A stretch of DNA of 45,423 bases, taken from assembly GCA_003164135.1 (NCBI GenBank), contig PLSD01000061.1, positions 1-45,423 of the forward strand, read 5' to 3'. Positions 17,299-26,844 of the stretch are shown piece after piece. Made by a program: the position numbers and the translations under genes. Positions within the stretch are counted from its first letter, which is position 1. Every line of letters begins with the position of its first letter. The stretch comes from Acetobacteraceae bacterium. GTDB taxonomy: Bacteria > Pseudomonadota > Alphaproteobacteria > Acetobacterales > Acetobacteraceae. The notes below the pieces were generated by a model, which was not told the DNA's origin, did not search any database, and worked only from the letters and a program-made list of their open reading frames with translations.

Positions 17299-17744
17299 TT
17301 TGTGTCTTTCTGTTCGGGCGCTTCCAACACTTTGGTGGAACGTAGGTGTATGTTACCCTAACGATGATTCCGTGTATCGACTTTCCCTCACAAGACCATT
17401 TTATGCGAGTGAGCCATAGAAACTACGACTATGCTCGCCACAGGTTTCATCCCCGTTCCCCATGCTCTAATAAATCACAACTGGCCGCCTGGCAGTGCAA
17501 ACTCAAGACTTTTGCAATCTGAATCCGACCAAATAATATCAACGAGTTGTACGTTTCAAAAGATATGACCGAAACCCGAAAAACATTAGCCTGGTTCAAA
17601 TTCATATTTTGATTTCAATAATTTTCCGCCCGGGCGGCAGCTTTCGAGCCAAATATCCGCTCTCTGCGTGTATTAATCCAAAGCTGCCCTTCCGCTTCCG
17701 GCCCACGGCAGAAATTCAACCCGCCCCGCCCCCCCAACGTAGCC
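17299..17744. other. 446-bp gap without a supported gene
   Basis: AT-richer than its surroundings, changing to GC-rich near 17690. Open readings here are short and lack ribosome-binding sites. I see no RNA gene, clear terminator or repeat. It probably holds the promoter of the 110-residue gene plus decayed DNA. Confidence 0.5.
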
Positions 17745-18794
17745 TCAACTCAATGCTTTAGGGCGGGTCAACCTCCCCACCGCCCAAGCGCCCGCCTCCG
17801 CCACCACCGCATCACCATCCCCCGCCAGCACCCGCGCCACCGGTAACAACCCCGCATCCCCGCTATTGCCAATCGCAATCGCCACATTCCGCACCAACCT
17901 GTCCCGCCCCACCCGCTTCACCGGCGAGCCCGCGAACATCGCCCGAAACCCCGCATCATCCAGCCCCGCCAGCTCCGCCAGCCTCGGCGCCACCAGCTCC
18001 TCCCGGTGCGCAAATTTCGCCTCCCGCCCCGCCGCCGCAAACTTGTTCCACGGGCAAACCGCCAAACAATCATCGCAGCCGTAAATCCGGTTCCCCATCG
18101 CCACCCGGAATTCCTCCGGAATTGCCCCCGCATGCTCAATCGTCAAATAGGAGATACACCGCCGCGCATCCAACTTATAAGGAGCCGGAAACGCCGCCGT
18201 CGGGCACGCGTCCAAACAAGCCTGGCAGCTCCCGCACCTGTCCGCATGCGCCACATCCGCCACAATCTCCAGCGTCGTAAAAACTTCCCCCAAAAACAAC
18301 CAGGACCCATGCGTCCGTGACACCAGATTCGTATGCTTCCCCTGCCACCCCACCCCCGCCAGCGCCGCCAGCGGCTTCTCCATCACGGGTGCTGTATCCA
18401 CAAACACCTTCACCCCCGCACCCCGCGCCGCAATAAACTGCGCCAGATGCTTCAACTTCCCCTTCACAACATCATGATAATCCCGCCCGCGCGCATAGAC
18501 TGAGATATTCCCCACCCCCGCCACGCCCACGCTCCCCAGCGCATCCCCCTCCGGCGCGTAGGAAATACCCAGTGAAACCACACTCATCACCTCAGGCCAC
18601 AACACTTGCGGGTCCGCCCGCTCATCCGCGCGCGCCTCCATCCACCCCATGCCGCCATGGTGCCCCGCCGCCAAAAACTCCCGTAACCCCGCCTGGCGCG
18701 CCGGCGGCATCTCCGCCCGCGCAAACCCCACCGCATCAAACCCCAGCGCTGCGGCCCGCTCCCGTATCGCTGCCTTTATATCAGCCCCGGCCAC
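17745..18794 (-). CDS. queG: Epoxyqueuosine reductase
   Basis: Cobalamin-dependent iron-sulfur enzyme that reduces epoxyqueuosine to queuosine in tRNA. The 349-residue product has ISYAPEGDA and [18 protein letters not shown] near the start. The catalytic-Asp region is [15 protein letters not shown]. Two 4Fe-4S motifs are visible: [16 protein letters not shown] and the later [15 protein letters not shown]-terminal HEAT-like tail ([12 protein letters not shown]) follows. The GTG at 18794 is preferred (AGGGG just upstream); it overlaps queF by 14 nt. A longer in-frame start would run deep into queF. Confidence 0.93.
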   Translation of the reverse strand: MAGADIKAAIRERAAALGFDAVGFARAEMPPARQAGLREFLAAGHHGGMGWMEARADERADPQVLWPEVMSVVSLGISYAPEGDALGSVGVAGVGNISVYARGRDYHDVVKGKLKHLAQFIAARGAGVKVFVDTAPVMEKPLAALAGVGWQGKHTNLVSRTHGSWLFLGEVFTTLEIVADVAHADRCGSCQACLDACPTAAFPAPYKLDARRCISYLTIEHAGAIPEEFRVAMGNRIYGCDDCLAVCPWNKFAAAGREAKFAHREELVAPRLAELAGLDDAGFRAMFAGSPVKRVGRDRLVRNVAIAIGNSGDAGLLPVARVLAGDGDAVVAEAGAWAVGRLTRPKALS

Positions 18795-19245
18795 GATACC
18801 CCTGCACGCCCTGGTCCGGAATCCACGCCCCATCCGGCGGCGCGCCCGTCTGCCAGAACACATCAATCGGCATCCCGCCGCGCGGATACCAATACGCCCC
18901 AATCCGCAACCATTTTGGCGCAAGCAACTCAATCAGCCGATCCGCGATCATCAGCGTGCAAGCTTCATGAAACGCCCCATGATTCCTAAAACTATGGAAA
19001 AACAATTTTAAGGACTTGCTCTCCACCAGCCAGTCACCCGGAATATAATCAATCACAATATGCGCAAAATCCGGCTGCCCCGTCATCGGGCAGAGCGAGG
19101 TAAACTCCGGGCACGTAAACCGCACCACCACATTCTTCCCCCCCGCCTCAGCCGCCACCCGCTCCAGCACCGCCGTCTCCGGCGACACCGGGGCCACCGT
19201 CGCACTGCCTAACTGCTGCAACCCCGCATAACGTTCCTCAACCAT
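18781..19245 (-). CDS. queF: 7-cyano-7-deazaguanine reductase (preQ1 synthase)
   Basis: NADPH-dependent nitrile reductase that makes preQ1, the substrate of Tgt. The 154-residue unimodular type has catalytic Cys52 ([12 protein letters not shown]) with Asp59. The QueF motif ESKSLKLF is at 75-82, with Glu94 in GAFHE. The ATG at 19245 begins the domain and overlaps the tgt 3' end by 8 nt; an upstream in-frame ATG lies inside tgt. It sits between tgt and queG in one operon. Confidence 0.95.
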   Translation of the reverse strand: MVEERYAGLQQLGSATVAPVSPETAVLERVAAEAGGKNVVVRFTCPEFTSLCPMTGQPDFAHIVIDYIPGDWLVESKSLKLFFHSFRNHGAFHEACTLMIADRLIELLAPKWLRIGAYWYPRGGMPIDVFWQTGAPPDGAWIPDQGVQGYRGRG

Positions 19246-20356
19246 TTTTCGCCTCCAACCACCCGGCCCGCGTCCGCGCGCAATAATCGTCGTAATTACC
19301 AGCCAAAATCGCCGCCCGCCCATCAATCATCAAGCGCTGATAATACGTCAGATTATGCATCGTCAGCAGCATCGGCCCCAAAATCTCCGCCGCCCTGAAC
19401 AAATGATGCAAATACGCCCTTGTATGCCGCGTACAGCACAAACACCCGCAATTCTCATCCAGCGGCGTGCCATCATCAATAAACCGCGCATTGCGCAGGT
19501 TAAACACCCCATGCGACGTAAACCCCCGCGCCGTCCGCCCCGCCCGCGTCGGCATCACGCAATCAAACATATCCACCCCGCGCGCCACCGAGCCCAGCAG
19601 ATCATCCGGCGTCCCCACGCCCATCAAATACCGCGGTTTATCGGTTGGCAGCAAAGGTGCCGTAATATCCAGCATCGCATACATCATCTCCTGGCCCTCA
19701 CCCACCGCCAGGCCGCCAATCGCATACCCCTCGAAATTCAATTCCCGCAGCGCCGCCGCCGACTCCTCGCGCAAATCCTTAAAAACATTCCCCTGCACAA
19801 TCCCGAACTGCCCATACCCTTCGCGCACGACAAACGCATCGCGTGAACGCTTCGCCCAGCGCGACGACAGCCGCATCGAACTCGCTGCCTCCTCATACGT
19901 CGCCGGAAACTTCGTGCATTCGTCAAGCACCATCGTAATCGTCGCATCCAGCAAATACTGAATCTCCATCGACCGCTCCGGCGTCAAATGATGCGCCGAC
20001 CCGTCAATATGAGAACGAAACGTCACCCCCGTCTCATCCATCTTGCGCAATTTGGCGAGAGACATCACCTGGAAGCCGCCCGAGTCCGTCAAAATCGGCC
20101 CAGGCCAGTCCATCATCTTATGCAACCCGCCCAGCCGCGCTACCCGCTCGGCTCCCGGCCGCAGCATCAAATGGTACGTATTCCCCAGCACGATTTTCGC
20201 ACCCGTTGCCCGCACCGCATCGGCCGTCATCGCCTTCACCGTGCCCGCCGTCCCCACCGCCATAAACGTCGGCGTCGGCGCATCCCCATGCGCCGTATGC
20301 AACATCCCCGCCCGCGCCGCGCCATCCTGGCCCAGCAAATCAAATGAAAAACTCAT
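19238..20356 (-). CDS. tgt: tRNA-guanine transglycosylase
   Basis: Exchanges G34 of GUN-anticodon tRNAs for preQ1. The 372-residue TIM-barrel product has Asp91 in [11 protein letters not shown] and the nucleophile Asp265 in [14 protein letters not shown]. Zinc ligands are Cys303, Cys305, Cys308 (CGCLCC) and His334 (TMHNL). The ATG at 20356 overlaps the queA stop (ATGA), which decides against the ATG six codons upstream. Its tRNA-Tyr (GTA) substrate is encoded in this window. Confidence 0.97.
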   Translation of the reverse strand: MSFSFDLLGQDGAARAGMLHTAHGDAPTPTFMAVGTAGTVKAMTADAVRATGAKIVLGNTYHLMLRPGAERVARLGGLHKMMDWPGPILTDSGGFQVMSLAKLRKMDETGVTFRSHIDGSAHHLTPERSMEIQYLLDATITMVLDECTKFPATYEEAASSMRLSSRWAKRSRDAFVVREGYGQFGIVQGNVFKDLREESAAALRELNFEGYAIGGLAVGEGQEMMYAMLDITAPLLPTDKPRYLMGVGTPDDLLGSVARGVDMFDCVMPTRAGRTARGFTSHGVFNLRNARFIDDGTPLDENCGCLCCTRHTRAYLHHLFRAAEILGPMLLTMHNLTYYQRLMIDGRAAILAGNYDDYCARTRAGWLEAKNG

Positions 20357-21402
20357 GCTCTCTCCAGCAGGCAAGCATCGCCGTAAGAATAAAACCGGTA
20401 ACCTGCTGCAATCGCGTGAGCATACGCCGCGCGTATCCGCTCCACCCCCGCAAACGCGGACACCAGCATCAACAACGTCGAGTGCGGCAAATGAAAATTC
20501 GTGAACAGCAAATCCGCAACCTTGAACCTATACCCCGGCAAAATAAAAATATCCGTCTCGCCGTCAAAAGCCTTTACCACACCAGCATCATCCGCGGCTG
20601 ACTCTATCACCCGCAACGCCGTCGTCCCCACCGGCACAATCCGCCCGCCGGCCGCCCGCACCGCATTAATCTTCGCCGCCGCCTCCAGGGAAACAAACCC
20701 GCGCTCCGCATGCATCTTGTGCTCGGACAATTCCTCAACCCGCACCGGCAGAAACGTCCCCGCCCCCACATGCAGCGTCACCCGCACAATCTCCACCCCC
20801 GCCGCCGCCAAACTTTCAGTCAATGCCTCGGTAAAATGCAACCCCGCGGTCGGCGCCGCCACCGCACCCTCATGCGCCGCGAACATGGTCTGATAATCCG
20901 CCGCATCCTGCGCCGTAATCCCCTCCGGCCGCGCAATATACGGCGGCAACGCCAACGCCCCACTGCGCGCCAAAGCGGCATAAAAATCATCCGCCACAAA
21001 CCGCAAATACGCCGCCCCGCCTTCCAAAACCTCCAGCACCTCAGCCGAAAACTCCGGATCAATCACCAGCACATCACCCGCCCGCACCCGCCGCGCGTTG
21101 CGCAGCAACACCCGCCAGCTACCATCATCGCGCCGCCGGTCCAGCGTAATCCCAATCCGCGCAGCACCGCGCTTATCCTCCGGGTGCGCGATAACGCGCA
21201 TCGCACTCAACTGCGCCGGAATCACCCTGGTATCATTCACCACCAGCAAATCCCCGCGCCGCAACAGCCCCGGCAAATCGCGCACAAAACAATCGCGCAG
21301 TGCTTCACCCATGCACAACAACCGCGCCGAATCCCGCGGCCGCGCGGGCTCAACCGCAATCCGCTCCGCCGGCAAATCATATCCAAAGTCGGATAGTTTC
21401 AT
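20353..21402 (-). CDS. queA: S-adenosylmethionine:tRNA ribosyltransferase-isomerase
   Basis: Transfers the ribosyl moiety of SAM to preQ1 in tRNA, giving epoxyqueuosine. The 349-residue product opens with the family signature [11 protein letters not shown]. It contains [42 protein letters not shown] and [17 protein letters not shown] in the usual order. It is the first gene of queA-tgt-queF-queG, which together cover preQ0 to queuosine. The upstream gap is filled by the family A repeat. Confidence 0.97.
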   Translation of the reverse strand: MKLSDFGYDLPAERIAVEPARPRDSARLLCMGEALRDCFVRDLPGLLRRGDLLVVNDTRVIPAQLSAMRVIAHPEDKRGAARIGITLDRRRDDGSWRVLLRNARRVRAGDVLVIDPEFSAEVLEVLEGGAAYLRFVADDFYAALARSGALALPPYIARPEGITAQDAADYQTMFAAHEGAVAAPTAGLHFTEALTESLAAAGVEIVRVTLHVGAGTFLPVRVEELSEHKMHAERGFVSLEAAAKINAVRAAGGRIVPVGTTALRVIESAADDAGVVKAFDGETDIFILPGYRFKVADLLFTNFHLPHSTLLMLVSAFAGVERIRAAYAHAIAAGYRFYSYGDACLLERA

Positions 21403-21414
21403 GGGGAAGCAACG

Positions 21415-21600
21415 CCAAGGGGCGCTGCCCCTTGGATCCCCGCGAAGGGCCGCGCCCTTCGATCGGCATTAATAGGGGTTTTTGAGAGGGGCTCGCTCCA
21501 GCCTCTCCAAATCCCGTACAGCGAGCCCCTCTCAGAAACCCTTATTCGCGGATTGCAAAGGCGAGCCTTTGCTGGGGGTCCAGGGGGCAAAGCCCCTTGG
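21415..21600. repeat. Five-hairpin intergenic element (repeat family A, copy 2)
   Basis: Dyads in the same order as at 10537-10719: CCAAGGGGC/GCCCCTTGG (21415-21435), CGAAGGGC/GCCCTTCG (21443-21461), a long arm pair (21475-21495 with 21521-21541, arm ending GAGAGGGGCTCGC), GCAAAGGC/GCCTTTGC (21555-21572) and a final GGGGGC-AAA-GCCCC hairpin (about 21580-21600). Stems 2 and 4 have different sequences but stay paired. Confidence 0.85.
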
Positions 21601-21618
21601 CCTTTGCCGGCCACGAAA

Positions 21619-22014
21619 TCAATCCCCCATATACGAGGCGAGTTCGATCAAATTACCATCCGGGTCGCGGCAATACACCGACGTAATATCCCCCAGCGCC
21701 CCGATGCGTGAGACCGGCCCGCGTTCAATCGCCACACCGCAGGCGTGCAACTGCGCCACGGCATCTTCCGAGCGCACCGCGATCACAAAGCACAAATCCA
21801 GCGTCCCCGGCTTGGCCTCGCGCGCATGGGGCAACACCTCGTTTCCCACCTCGTGCAAATTTATCTTCTGCGCGCCAAAGCGCAGCGCCGTGCGGTTGCT
21901 CCCGCCGTATTCTTCCCGCTCCATGCCCAGCACGCGCTGGTACCAGGCCGCTGTTTCGGTCAAATCGTTACAGGTCATCACCACATGGTCAATGCGGTCA
22001 ACGGTGAATTTCAT
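21619..22014 (-). CDS. VOC-family (glyoxalase/dioxygenase-fold) protein
   Basis: The 131-residue product has two beta-alpha-beta-beta-beta units of the vicinal-oxygen-chelate fold. IDHVVMTCNDLTETAAWYQRVLG gives the first metal His (His10), INLHEVGNE a second (His54), and YCRDPDGNLIELASY the C-terminal Glu. This resembles the YaeR/virulence-protein type of small VOC proteins of unknown substrate. The ATG overlaps the fumarase stop by one base (TGATG), so it is co-expressed with fumarase. The reaction is not predictable. Confidence 0.85.
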   Translation of the reverse strand: MKFTVDRIDHVVMTCNDLTETAAWYQRVLGMEREEYGGSNRTALRFGAQKINLHEVGNEVLPHAREAKPGTLDLCFVIAVRSEDAVAQLHACGVAIERGPVSRIGALGDITSVYCRDPDGNLIELASYMGD

Positions 22015-23660
22015 CAGCTCAGCTCACTAAAGAAATCATTGCCCTTGTCATCCACCACGATAAACGCCGGGAAATCCTTCACCTCGATTTTCCACACCGC
22101 TTCCATACCCAGCTCCGGATACTCCAGCACTTCCACTTTCGTAATATTCTGCTCCGCCAGCACCGCCGCTGGACCGCCGATCGAGCCCAGATAAAATCCA
22201 CCATGCTTCTGGCACGCATCGCGCACGGCCTTGCTCCGGTTACCCTTGGCCAGCATAATCAGCGAGCCCCCGGCCGCCTGGAATTCATCCACGTAGCTAT
22301 CCATCCGCCCGGCGGTGGTCGGGCCAAAGCTCCCCGTCACCATGCCTGCGGGCGTCTTCGCCGGCCCGGCATAATACACCGGATGATTCTTCAAATACTC
22401 AGGCATCCCCTCGCCACGGTCCAACCGTTCCTTCAGCTTGGCATGCGCAATATCGCGCGCCACCACAATCGTCCCAGTCAGCGCCACGCGCGTCTTAATC
22501 GGGTACGCTGAGAGCGTGGCCAGAATCTCCGCCATCGGTCTGTTCAAATCAATCGCCACCACATCGCCGCCCAGATGCGCCTCGGTCACCTCCGGCAAAT
22601 ACTTCGCCGGATCGGTCTCCAACTGCTCCAGAAACACGCCATCCTTCGTGATCTTCGCCTTAATCTGCCGGTCCGCCGAGCACGAAACGCCAATGCCAAT
22701 CGGCAGCGAGGCACCATGGCGCGGCAGCCGGATCACCCGCACATCATGGCAAAAATACTTGCCGCCAAACTGCGCGCCAATGCCAATGCGCTGCGTCATC
22801 TCCAGCACGCGCTGCTCCATCTCCAGGTCGCGGAACGCATGGCCCAACTTGCTACCCTCAGTCGGCAGCGCATCCAAATACTTCGTCGAGCCCAGCTTCA
22901 CCGTCTTCAAATTCATCTCGGCGGAGGTCCCGCCGATCACAATCGACAAATGATACGGCGGGCAAGCCGAAGTCCCCAGCGTCTTGGTCTTCGCCTCAAT
23001 AAACGCCAGCAGTTTCTCAGGCGTCAGCACCGCCCGCGTCTCCTGGTACAAATACGTCTTGTTGGCGGATCCCCCGCCCTTGGCGATGAACATCAAATGG
23101 AACTCATCGGCATGGTGCTCGCCGGGTGCGGCCATAATGTCGAACTGCACCGGCAAATTATTCCCGGTATTCACCTCGTCATACATGCTCAGCGGCGCCA
23201 TCTGCGAATAGCGCAAATTGGTCTCGGTGTAGGTGCGGTGCACCCCCCAGCTCAGCGCCTCTTCCTCATTGCCCTCAACCCAAACCCGCTGGCCCTTCTT
23301 GCCGAACACCAGCGCCGTGCCGGTATCCTGGCACATCGGCAAAATCCCACCGGCGGCAATCGAGGCATTCTTCAAAAACTCCATCGCCACGTAGCGGTCG
23401 TTTTCGCTCGCTTCGGGGTCCTGCAAAATCTTCGCTAGCTGCGCCAAATGCGCCGGCCGCAGCAAATGCGAAACATCATGGAACGCCACAAACGCCAGCT
23501 CGCTCAACGCCTCCGGACTCACCTTCAGCACCGTCTTGCCATCCACCTCAATGGTGGACACTCCGGCAATATCCAGCTTGCGGTACTGCGTCGTATCCTC
23601 CCCCAGCGGGAGCATCGGCGAATAGGCAAATCCGGGCTTAAGCTTCGTCGTCACGTTCAT
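22014..23660 (-). CDS. fumA: Class I (iron-sulfur) fumarate hydratase
   Basis: TCA-cycle enzyme that interconverts fumarate and malate using an oxygen-labile 4Fe-4S cluster. The 548-residue single chain contains both alpha and beta parts. Candidate cluster cysteines lie in PMCQDTGTA (Cys110), TSACPPYH and [37 protein letters not shown] and LAKGNRS are typical of the C-terminal domain. It lies between sspB (3 nt) and the VOC gene (1-nt overlap). Class II fumC is not visible here. Confidence 0.95.
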   Translation of the reverse strand: MNVTTKLKPGFAYSPMLPLGEDTTQYRKLDIAGVSTIEVDGKTVLKVSPEALSELAFVAFHDVSHLLRPAHLAQLAKILQDPEASENDRYVAMEFLKNASIAAGGILPMCQDTGTALVFGKKGQRVWVEGNEEEALSWGVHRTYTETNLRYSQMAPLSMYDEVNTGNNLPVQFDIMAAPGEHHADEFHLMFIAKGGGSANKTYLYQETRAVLTPEKLLAFIEAKTKTLGTSACPPYHLSIVIGGTSAEMNLKTVKLGSTKYLDALPTEGSKLGHAFRDLEMEQRVLEMTQRIGIGAQFGGKYFCHDVRVIRLPRHGASLPIGIGVSCSADRQIKAKITKDGVFLEQLETDPAKYLPEVTEAHLGGDVVAIDLNRPMAEILATLSAYPIKTRVALTGTIVVARDIAHAKLKERLDRGEGMPEYLKNHPVYYAGPAKTPAGMVTGSFGPTTAGRMDSYVDEFQAAGGSLIMLAKGNRSKAVRDACQKHGGFYLGSIGGPAAVLAEQNITKVEVLEYPELGMEAVWKIEVKDFPAFIVVDDKGNDFFSELS

Positions 23661-23663
23661 GTC

Positions 23664-24173
23664 TCAGGAATCTTTCTGTCTTTTCCGGAAGGCATCCAGG
23701 CTCACCACATCAGCCGGCCCATCGGTCGGGCGGGAGGGCACATCATCCCCCTCGGGCAGCGGTATATCCGCCACTTTAATCGGCTCCGGCACTTCCACCT
23801 CAAAATGCAGGCCAAAGCGCACTTCCGGGTCAGCAAAGCTGGTAATCGCCGCCAGCGGTATCGTCAGCAAGCTCGGCACCCCGCCAAACGCCAGGCCAAC
23901 CGTCATTTCACGGCCCGCCTCGTCTACGCTCAGGCTATGGAACTGGTGTTGCAGCACAATGGTCATCTCGTCCGGGTACTGCGCCTTCAGCCGGTCAGGA
24001 ATGTTCACCCCCGGATAAGCGGTCTTGAACGTAATATAAAAATGATGCCCGCCAGGCAGCCCCTCAGCCACCGCATGGCGCAGCGCGCTCACCACCACCT
24101 GGCGCAGCGCCTCCTGCGTCCATTCATCATACGGCAGCAGTGAATCGGGCACGTTCAGATCATCGTCAGCCAT
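23664..24173 (-). CDS. sspB: SspB-type ClpXP adaptor (alphaproteobacterial form)
   Basis: Delivers ssrA-tagged and other substrates to ClpXP. The 169-residue product starts near LLPYDEWTQEALRQVVVSALRHA. It has the substrate-binding beta core (HHFYITFKTAYPGV, MTIVLQHQFHSLSVDE, VGLAFGGVPSLLTIPLAAITSFADPEVRFGL). An acidic linker leads to a C-terminal ClpX-binding tail (VVSLDAFRKR). This DUF1321-like form is typical of alphaproteobacteria. It is adjacent to fumarase. Confidence 0.92.
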   Translation of the reverse strand: MADDDLNVPDSLLPYDEWTQEALRQVVVSALRHAVAEGLPGGHHFYITFKTAYPGVNIPDRLKAQYPDEMTIVLQHQFHSLSVDEAGREMTVGLAFGGVPSLLTIPLAAITSFADPEVRFGLHFEVEVPEPIKVADIPLPEGDDVPSRPTDGPADVVSLDAFRKRQKDS

Positions 24174-24209
24174 AAAACCATTCCCCCAAGCGCCTGCTCA
24201 ACACAGGCC

Positions 24210-25010
24210 TCAACGCGCTTCGCGCTCGTAATGCCGGTAATATTTATCCGTCACCAAATCAGTCTGCACCACCACCGCGATGTCCGTGGTGTTGAACTGG
24301 TGGTCAATCACCGCCCCGTCCCCCACAAACCCGCCCAGCCGCAGATAACCTTTTACCAGCGGCGGCAGCCGCAGCAATGCCTGCCTTGCATCCACTGCCG
24401 CCGGATCGCAACGGCGCATATCCACATAGCGCGCCTCCAGCGCGCGCGGCCGTATCGCCTCGGGCGCCAGATGGTATGTATTCAAATACGTAAGCTCCAC
24501 CGCCAGCGCATCCGGGTCGGTGCCGCTTAACGATGCACAGCCAAACATTAAATCAATGCCATAATGGAAAATATAGGCCGCAATGCCCCGCCACAACAGC
24601 TGCAGGACCGCGCGGGTGCGATAAGCCACATCCGTGCAGCTACGCCCCAGCTCCAGCTTGCGCCCCGGAAATCTCTCCAACGCGGAAATATCGTATTCGT
24701 CGGACGTATAAAACCGCCCAATTTGCGCCGCCGCCTCCTGGCTTATCAACCGGTAGGTTCCCACCACCCCGGCCGCCCCTTCGCCGCGGTCATGGTCAAT
24801 TACCAGCAGATGGTCCGCCAGCTCATCGAACTCATCGTAATCGCGCCCGGCTGCCACCGTCGCCGCATCCGCCCGCGCGCCCATTTCCTCATAGAACACC
24901 CGGTAGCGCAGCGCCTGCGCGGCATCCTTCTCGCCGGCCGTGCGAGCCAGCCGCACACCGAGGTTACCCGCGCGCAGTTCCGCGAACCCCAGCCTGACGT
25001 CATTGTTCAT
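24210..25010 (-). CDS. olsB: Ornithine-acyl-ACP N-acyltransferase (OlsB type)
   Basis: Acyltransferase of the GNAT-like hemolysin/OlsB family that makes lyso-ornithine lipid. The 266-residue product has the pattern ALRYRVFYEEMGA, YDEFDELADHLLVID, VVGTYRLI, LELGRSCTDVAYRT and IDLMFGCASLSGTDP. It ends with PPLVKGYLRLGGFVGDGAVID. No olsA is adjacent, so the pathway is incomplete here. Ornithine is also the substrate of the decarboxylase at 38158. The start overlaps the fur-family stop (ATGA). Confidence 0.88.
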   Translation of the reverse strand: MNNDVRLGFAELRAGNLGVRLARTAGEKDAAQALRYRVFYEEMGARADAATVAAGRDYDEFDELADHLLVIDHDRGEGAAGVVGTYRLISQEAAAQIGRFYTSDEYDISALERFPGRKLELGRSCTDVAYRTRAVLQLLWRGIAAYIFHYGIDLMFGCASLSGTDPDALAVELTYLNTYHLAPEAIRPRALEARYVDMRRCDPAAVDARQALLRLPPLVKGYLRLGGFVGDGAVIDHQFNTTDIAVVVQTDLVTDKYYRHYEREAR

Positions 25011-25417
25011 TTTTTTATCCGCCGGCCAAATAGTTCGATTTTAATGATATCAACGCCAAACCCCTGCATCTGGGCCACTTCGCGCAGCAGCGCCTCGGCC
25101 TGCGGCGAGGCAAACTCCAGCACGGAGCCGGTTTCCTGGTCCACCAGATGAAAATGCGTCCGCTCCTGCGTCGGCTCGTAGCGCGCGCGTTTCCCACCCA
25201 GGTCCCGCCGCGCCAGAATGCCCTTGGCTTCCAGCAGCCGCACGGTCCGGTAAACGGTTGCCAAAGAAATCCCCGCGTCCACCCTGTTCGCCCGGCGGTG
25301 CAGTTCATCCACATCCGGGTGGTCATGCGCCTCGGACAGCACGCGTGCGATTACGCGGCGCGGGCCGGTCATCTTCAACCCGTTCTCTATGCACAGGCGC
25401 TCGATGCTTATATCCAT
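25007..25417 (-). CDS. fur: Fur-family transcriptional regulator (Fur/Mur type)
   Basis: Metal-responsive repressor. The 136-residue product has the winged-helix recognition region HRRANRVDAGISLATVYRTVRLLE (about 40-63) and a dimerisation domain with RTHFHLVDQETGSVLEF. The CxxC structural-zinc pairs of classical Fur are absent. This matches the alphaproteobacterial Fur/Mur branch, which often regulates manganese genes. The ATG at 25417 is chosen; a GTG one codon earlier is possible. Co-transcribed with olsB and divergent from the tusA-like gene with only about 50 bp between. Confidence 0.85.
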   Translation of the reverse strand: MDISIERLCIENGLKMTGPRRVIARVLSEAHDHPDVDELHRRANRVDAGISLATVYRTVRLLEAKGILARRDLGGKRARYEPTQERTHFHLVDQETGSVLEFASPQAEALLREVAQMQGFGVDIIKIELFGRRIKK

Positions 25418-25470
25418 CACCCGCCTTGTGGCCTAAGTTTTTTCTCCGGTCCAGCCTTGCAAGAGACAGA

Positions 25471-25719
25471 ATGATGACATCCAGCCTTCCCGCGCACCAT
25501 AAAGCCATCGATATCACCGCCGAAACCTGCCCAATGACCTTCGTGCGCACCCGCCTGGCCCTGGACACAATGCAATCCGGCGAGATCCTCCTGGTGCGCC
25601 TGCAAGGCGCCGACCCGCTCGCCAACGTCCCCCGCGCCGCCGCCGACCAAGGCCACGACCCCCTGGACCTGCTCGAACAACCCGACGGCACCTGGCTCCT
25701 GGTCATCCAAAAGGGATAA
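25471..25719 (+). CDS. TusA-family sulfur carrier protein
   Basis: The 82-residue product has the single conserved cysteine of the family in ITAETCPMTFVRTRLAL (C-P-M, about residue 20). An IFC-like beta-alpha-beta-alpha-beta fold follows and ends LVIQKG. TusA/SirA/YeeD proteins relay persulfide sulfur for tRNA thiolation, molybdopterin or oxidation pathways; which applies here is unknown. Two ATGs are adjacent (25471 and 25474). It is divergent from the fur-family gene. Confidence 0.88.
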   Translation: MMTSSLPAHHKAIDITAETCPMTFVRTRLALDTMQSGEILLVRLQGADPLANVPRAAADQGHDPLDLLEQPDGTWLLVIQKG

Positions 25720-25812
25720 AAGACTGTCTCTGGCCCGCATCTCCGCTTCTGGCGAACCGCGCCGCAAGCGCGTAATGTCCCGCGCGTAACATTGCCCCTA
25801 CAGGAGCCATAC

Positions 25813-26844
25813 TTGTCCACATCCACCGCCGCCGGCGAACCCAACCGCACCCTCGTCGCCGCCTGGCTCTACACCCTGTGTTTCATGATCTGGGTCATGG
25901 TCGGCATCGGCGGCTACACGCGCGAGACCGGCTCGGGCCTCTCCATCATGAACTGGGACCCCATCGTCGGCACCCTGCCGCCGCTTTCCACCGCCGCCTG
26001 GAACGCCGTTTTCGCCAAATACCAGACCATCTCGCAGTACCAGATCCTGCACAAAGGCATGGACCTCGCCGGCTTCAAAACCCTGTTTTGGCCCGAATAC
26101 ATCCACCGCCTCTGGGGCCGCCTCATGGGCACGGTGCTCCTCCTCCCCCTCATCGCCTTCGCCCTCACCGGCCGCATCGAAAAGCGCCTCATCCCCTGGC
26201 TGGTCCTGCTCTTCATCATGGGCGGCCTGCAAGGCGCCATCGGCTGGTTCATGGTCTCCTCGGGCTTCTTCGCCGGCAGCACCGCGGTCGAACCCTGGCG
26301 CCTCACCCTGCATTTTTGCGCCGCCATGTTCCTCTACATCTCGGTGCTCTGGACCGCTTTAACCGTCCGCCACCCCACCCCCGCCGCACCGCAGGGCCAA
26401 CGCCGCCTGCAACGCTGGACGCAGCTCGCCATCCTGCTGCTGTTCTGCGCCATGGTCGCCGGCACCTTCGTCTCCGGCACCCACGCCATCGACGTTTTTG
26501 ACCCCGCCAAAGCCATCGGCGTCGGCATGCCCCCGCCGGGCTACCCCACCACCAGCTTCTTCACCGACCAAGCCACCATCCTGTTCAACCACCAGGCCGT
26601 CGCCACAATCACCACCCTGGTCATACTCATCACCGCCACCAAAGCCCTACGCGGCAACGCCCCCGCCCCGGTGCGGGACGCCGGGCTCGCCATCGCCGGC
26701 GTCGTCCTCCTGCAATTCATCCTCGGCGTCACCGCCCTGGTCTCCAAAATGCTGGACCTCGGCGTCGCCCACCAGATGAACGCCGTCCTCCTCCTCACCG
26801 CCTGCATCCTGCTGCTGCACCGCCTGCGGGGCGCCACCGCATGA
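25813..26844 (+). CDS. ctaA: Heme A synthase (CtaA/COX15), complete
   Basis: Hydroxylates heme O to heme A for aa3-type oxidases. The 343-residue product has about eight helices in two repeats. The catalytic E-x-x-H is present (Glu95/His98 in PEYIHRLWGR). Further axial histidines lie in LTLHFCAAM (His167), FNHQAVAT and VAHQMNAV. TRETGSGLSIMNWDPIVG is the family signature. The start is TTG at 25813 with CAGGAG 6 nt upstream. It is overlapped by a second ctaA-like gene (ATGA). Confidence 0.92.
   Translation: MSTSTAAGEPNRTLVAAWLYTLCFMIWVMVGIGGYTRETGSGLSIMNWDPIVGTLPPLSTAAWNAVFAKYQTISQYQILHKGMDLAGFKTLFWPEYIHRLWGRLMGTVLLLPLIAFALTGRIEKRLIPWLVLLFIMGGLQGAIGWFMVSSGFFAGSTAVEPWRLTLHFCAAMFLYISVLWTALTVRHPTPAAPQGQRRLQRWTQLAILLLFCAMVAGTFVSGTHAIDVFDPAKAIGVGMPPPGYPTTSFFTDQATILFNHQAVATITTLVILITATKALRGNAPAPVRDAGLAIAGVVLLQFILGVTALVSKMLDLGVAHQMNAVLLLTACILLLHRLRGATA

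Noticed and set aside
17204..17419. 71-codon plus-strand frame
   Set aside because: It overlaps the signal peptide of the supported minus-strand secreted protein and has no motif.
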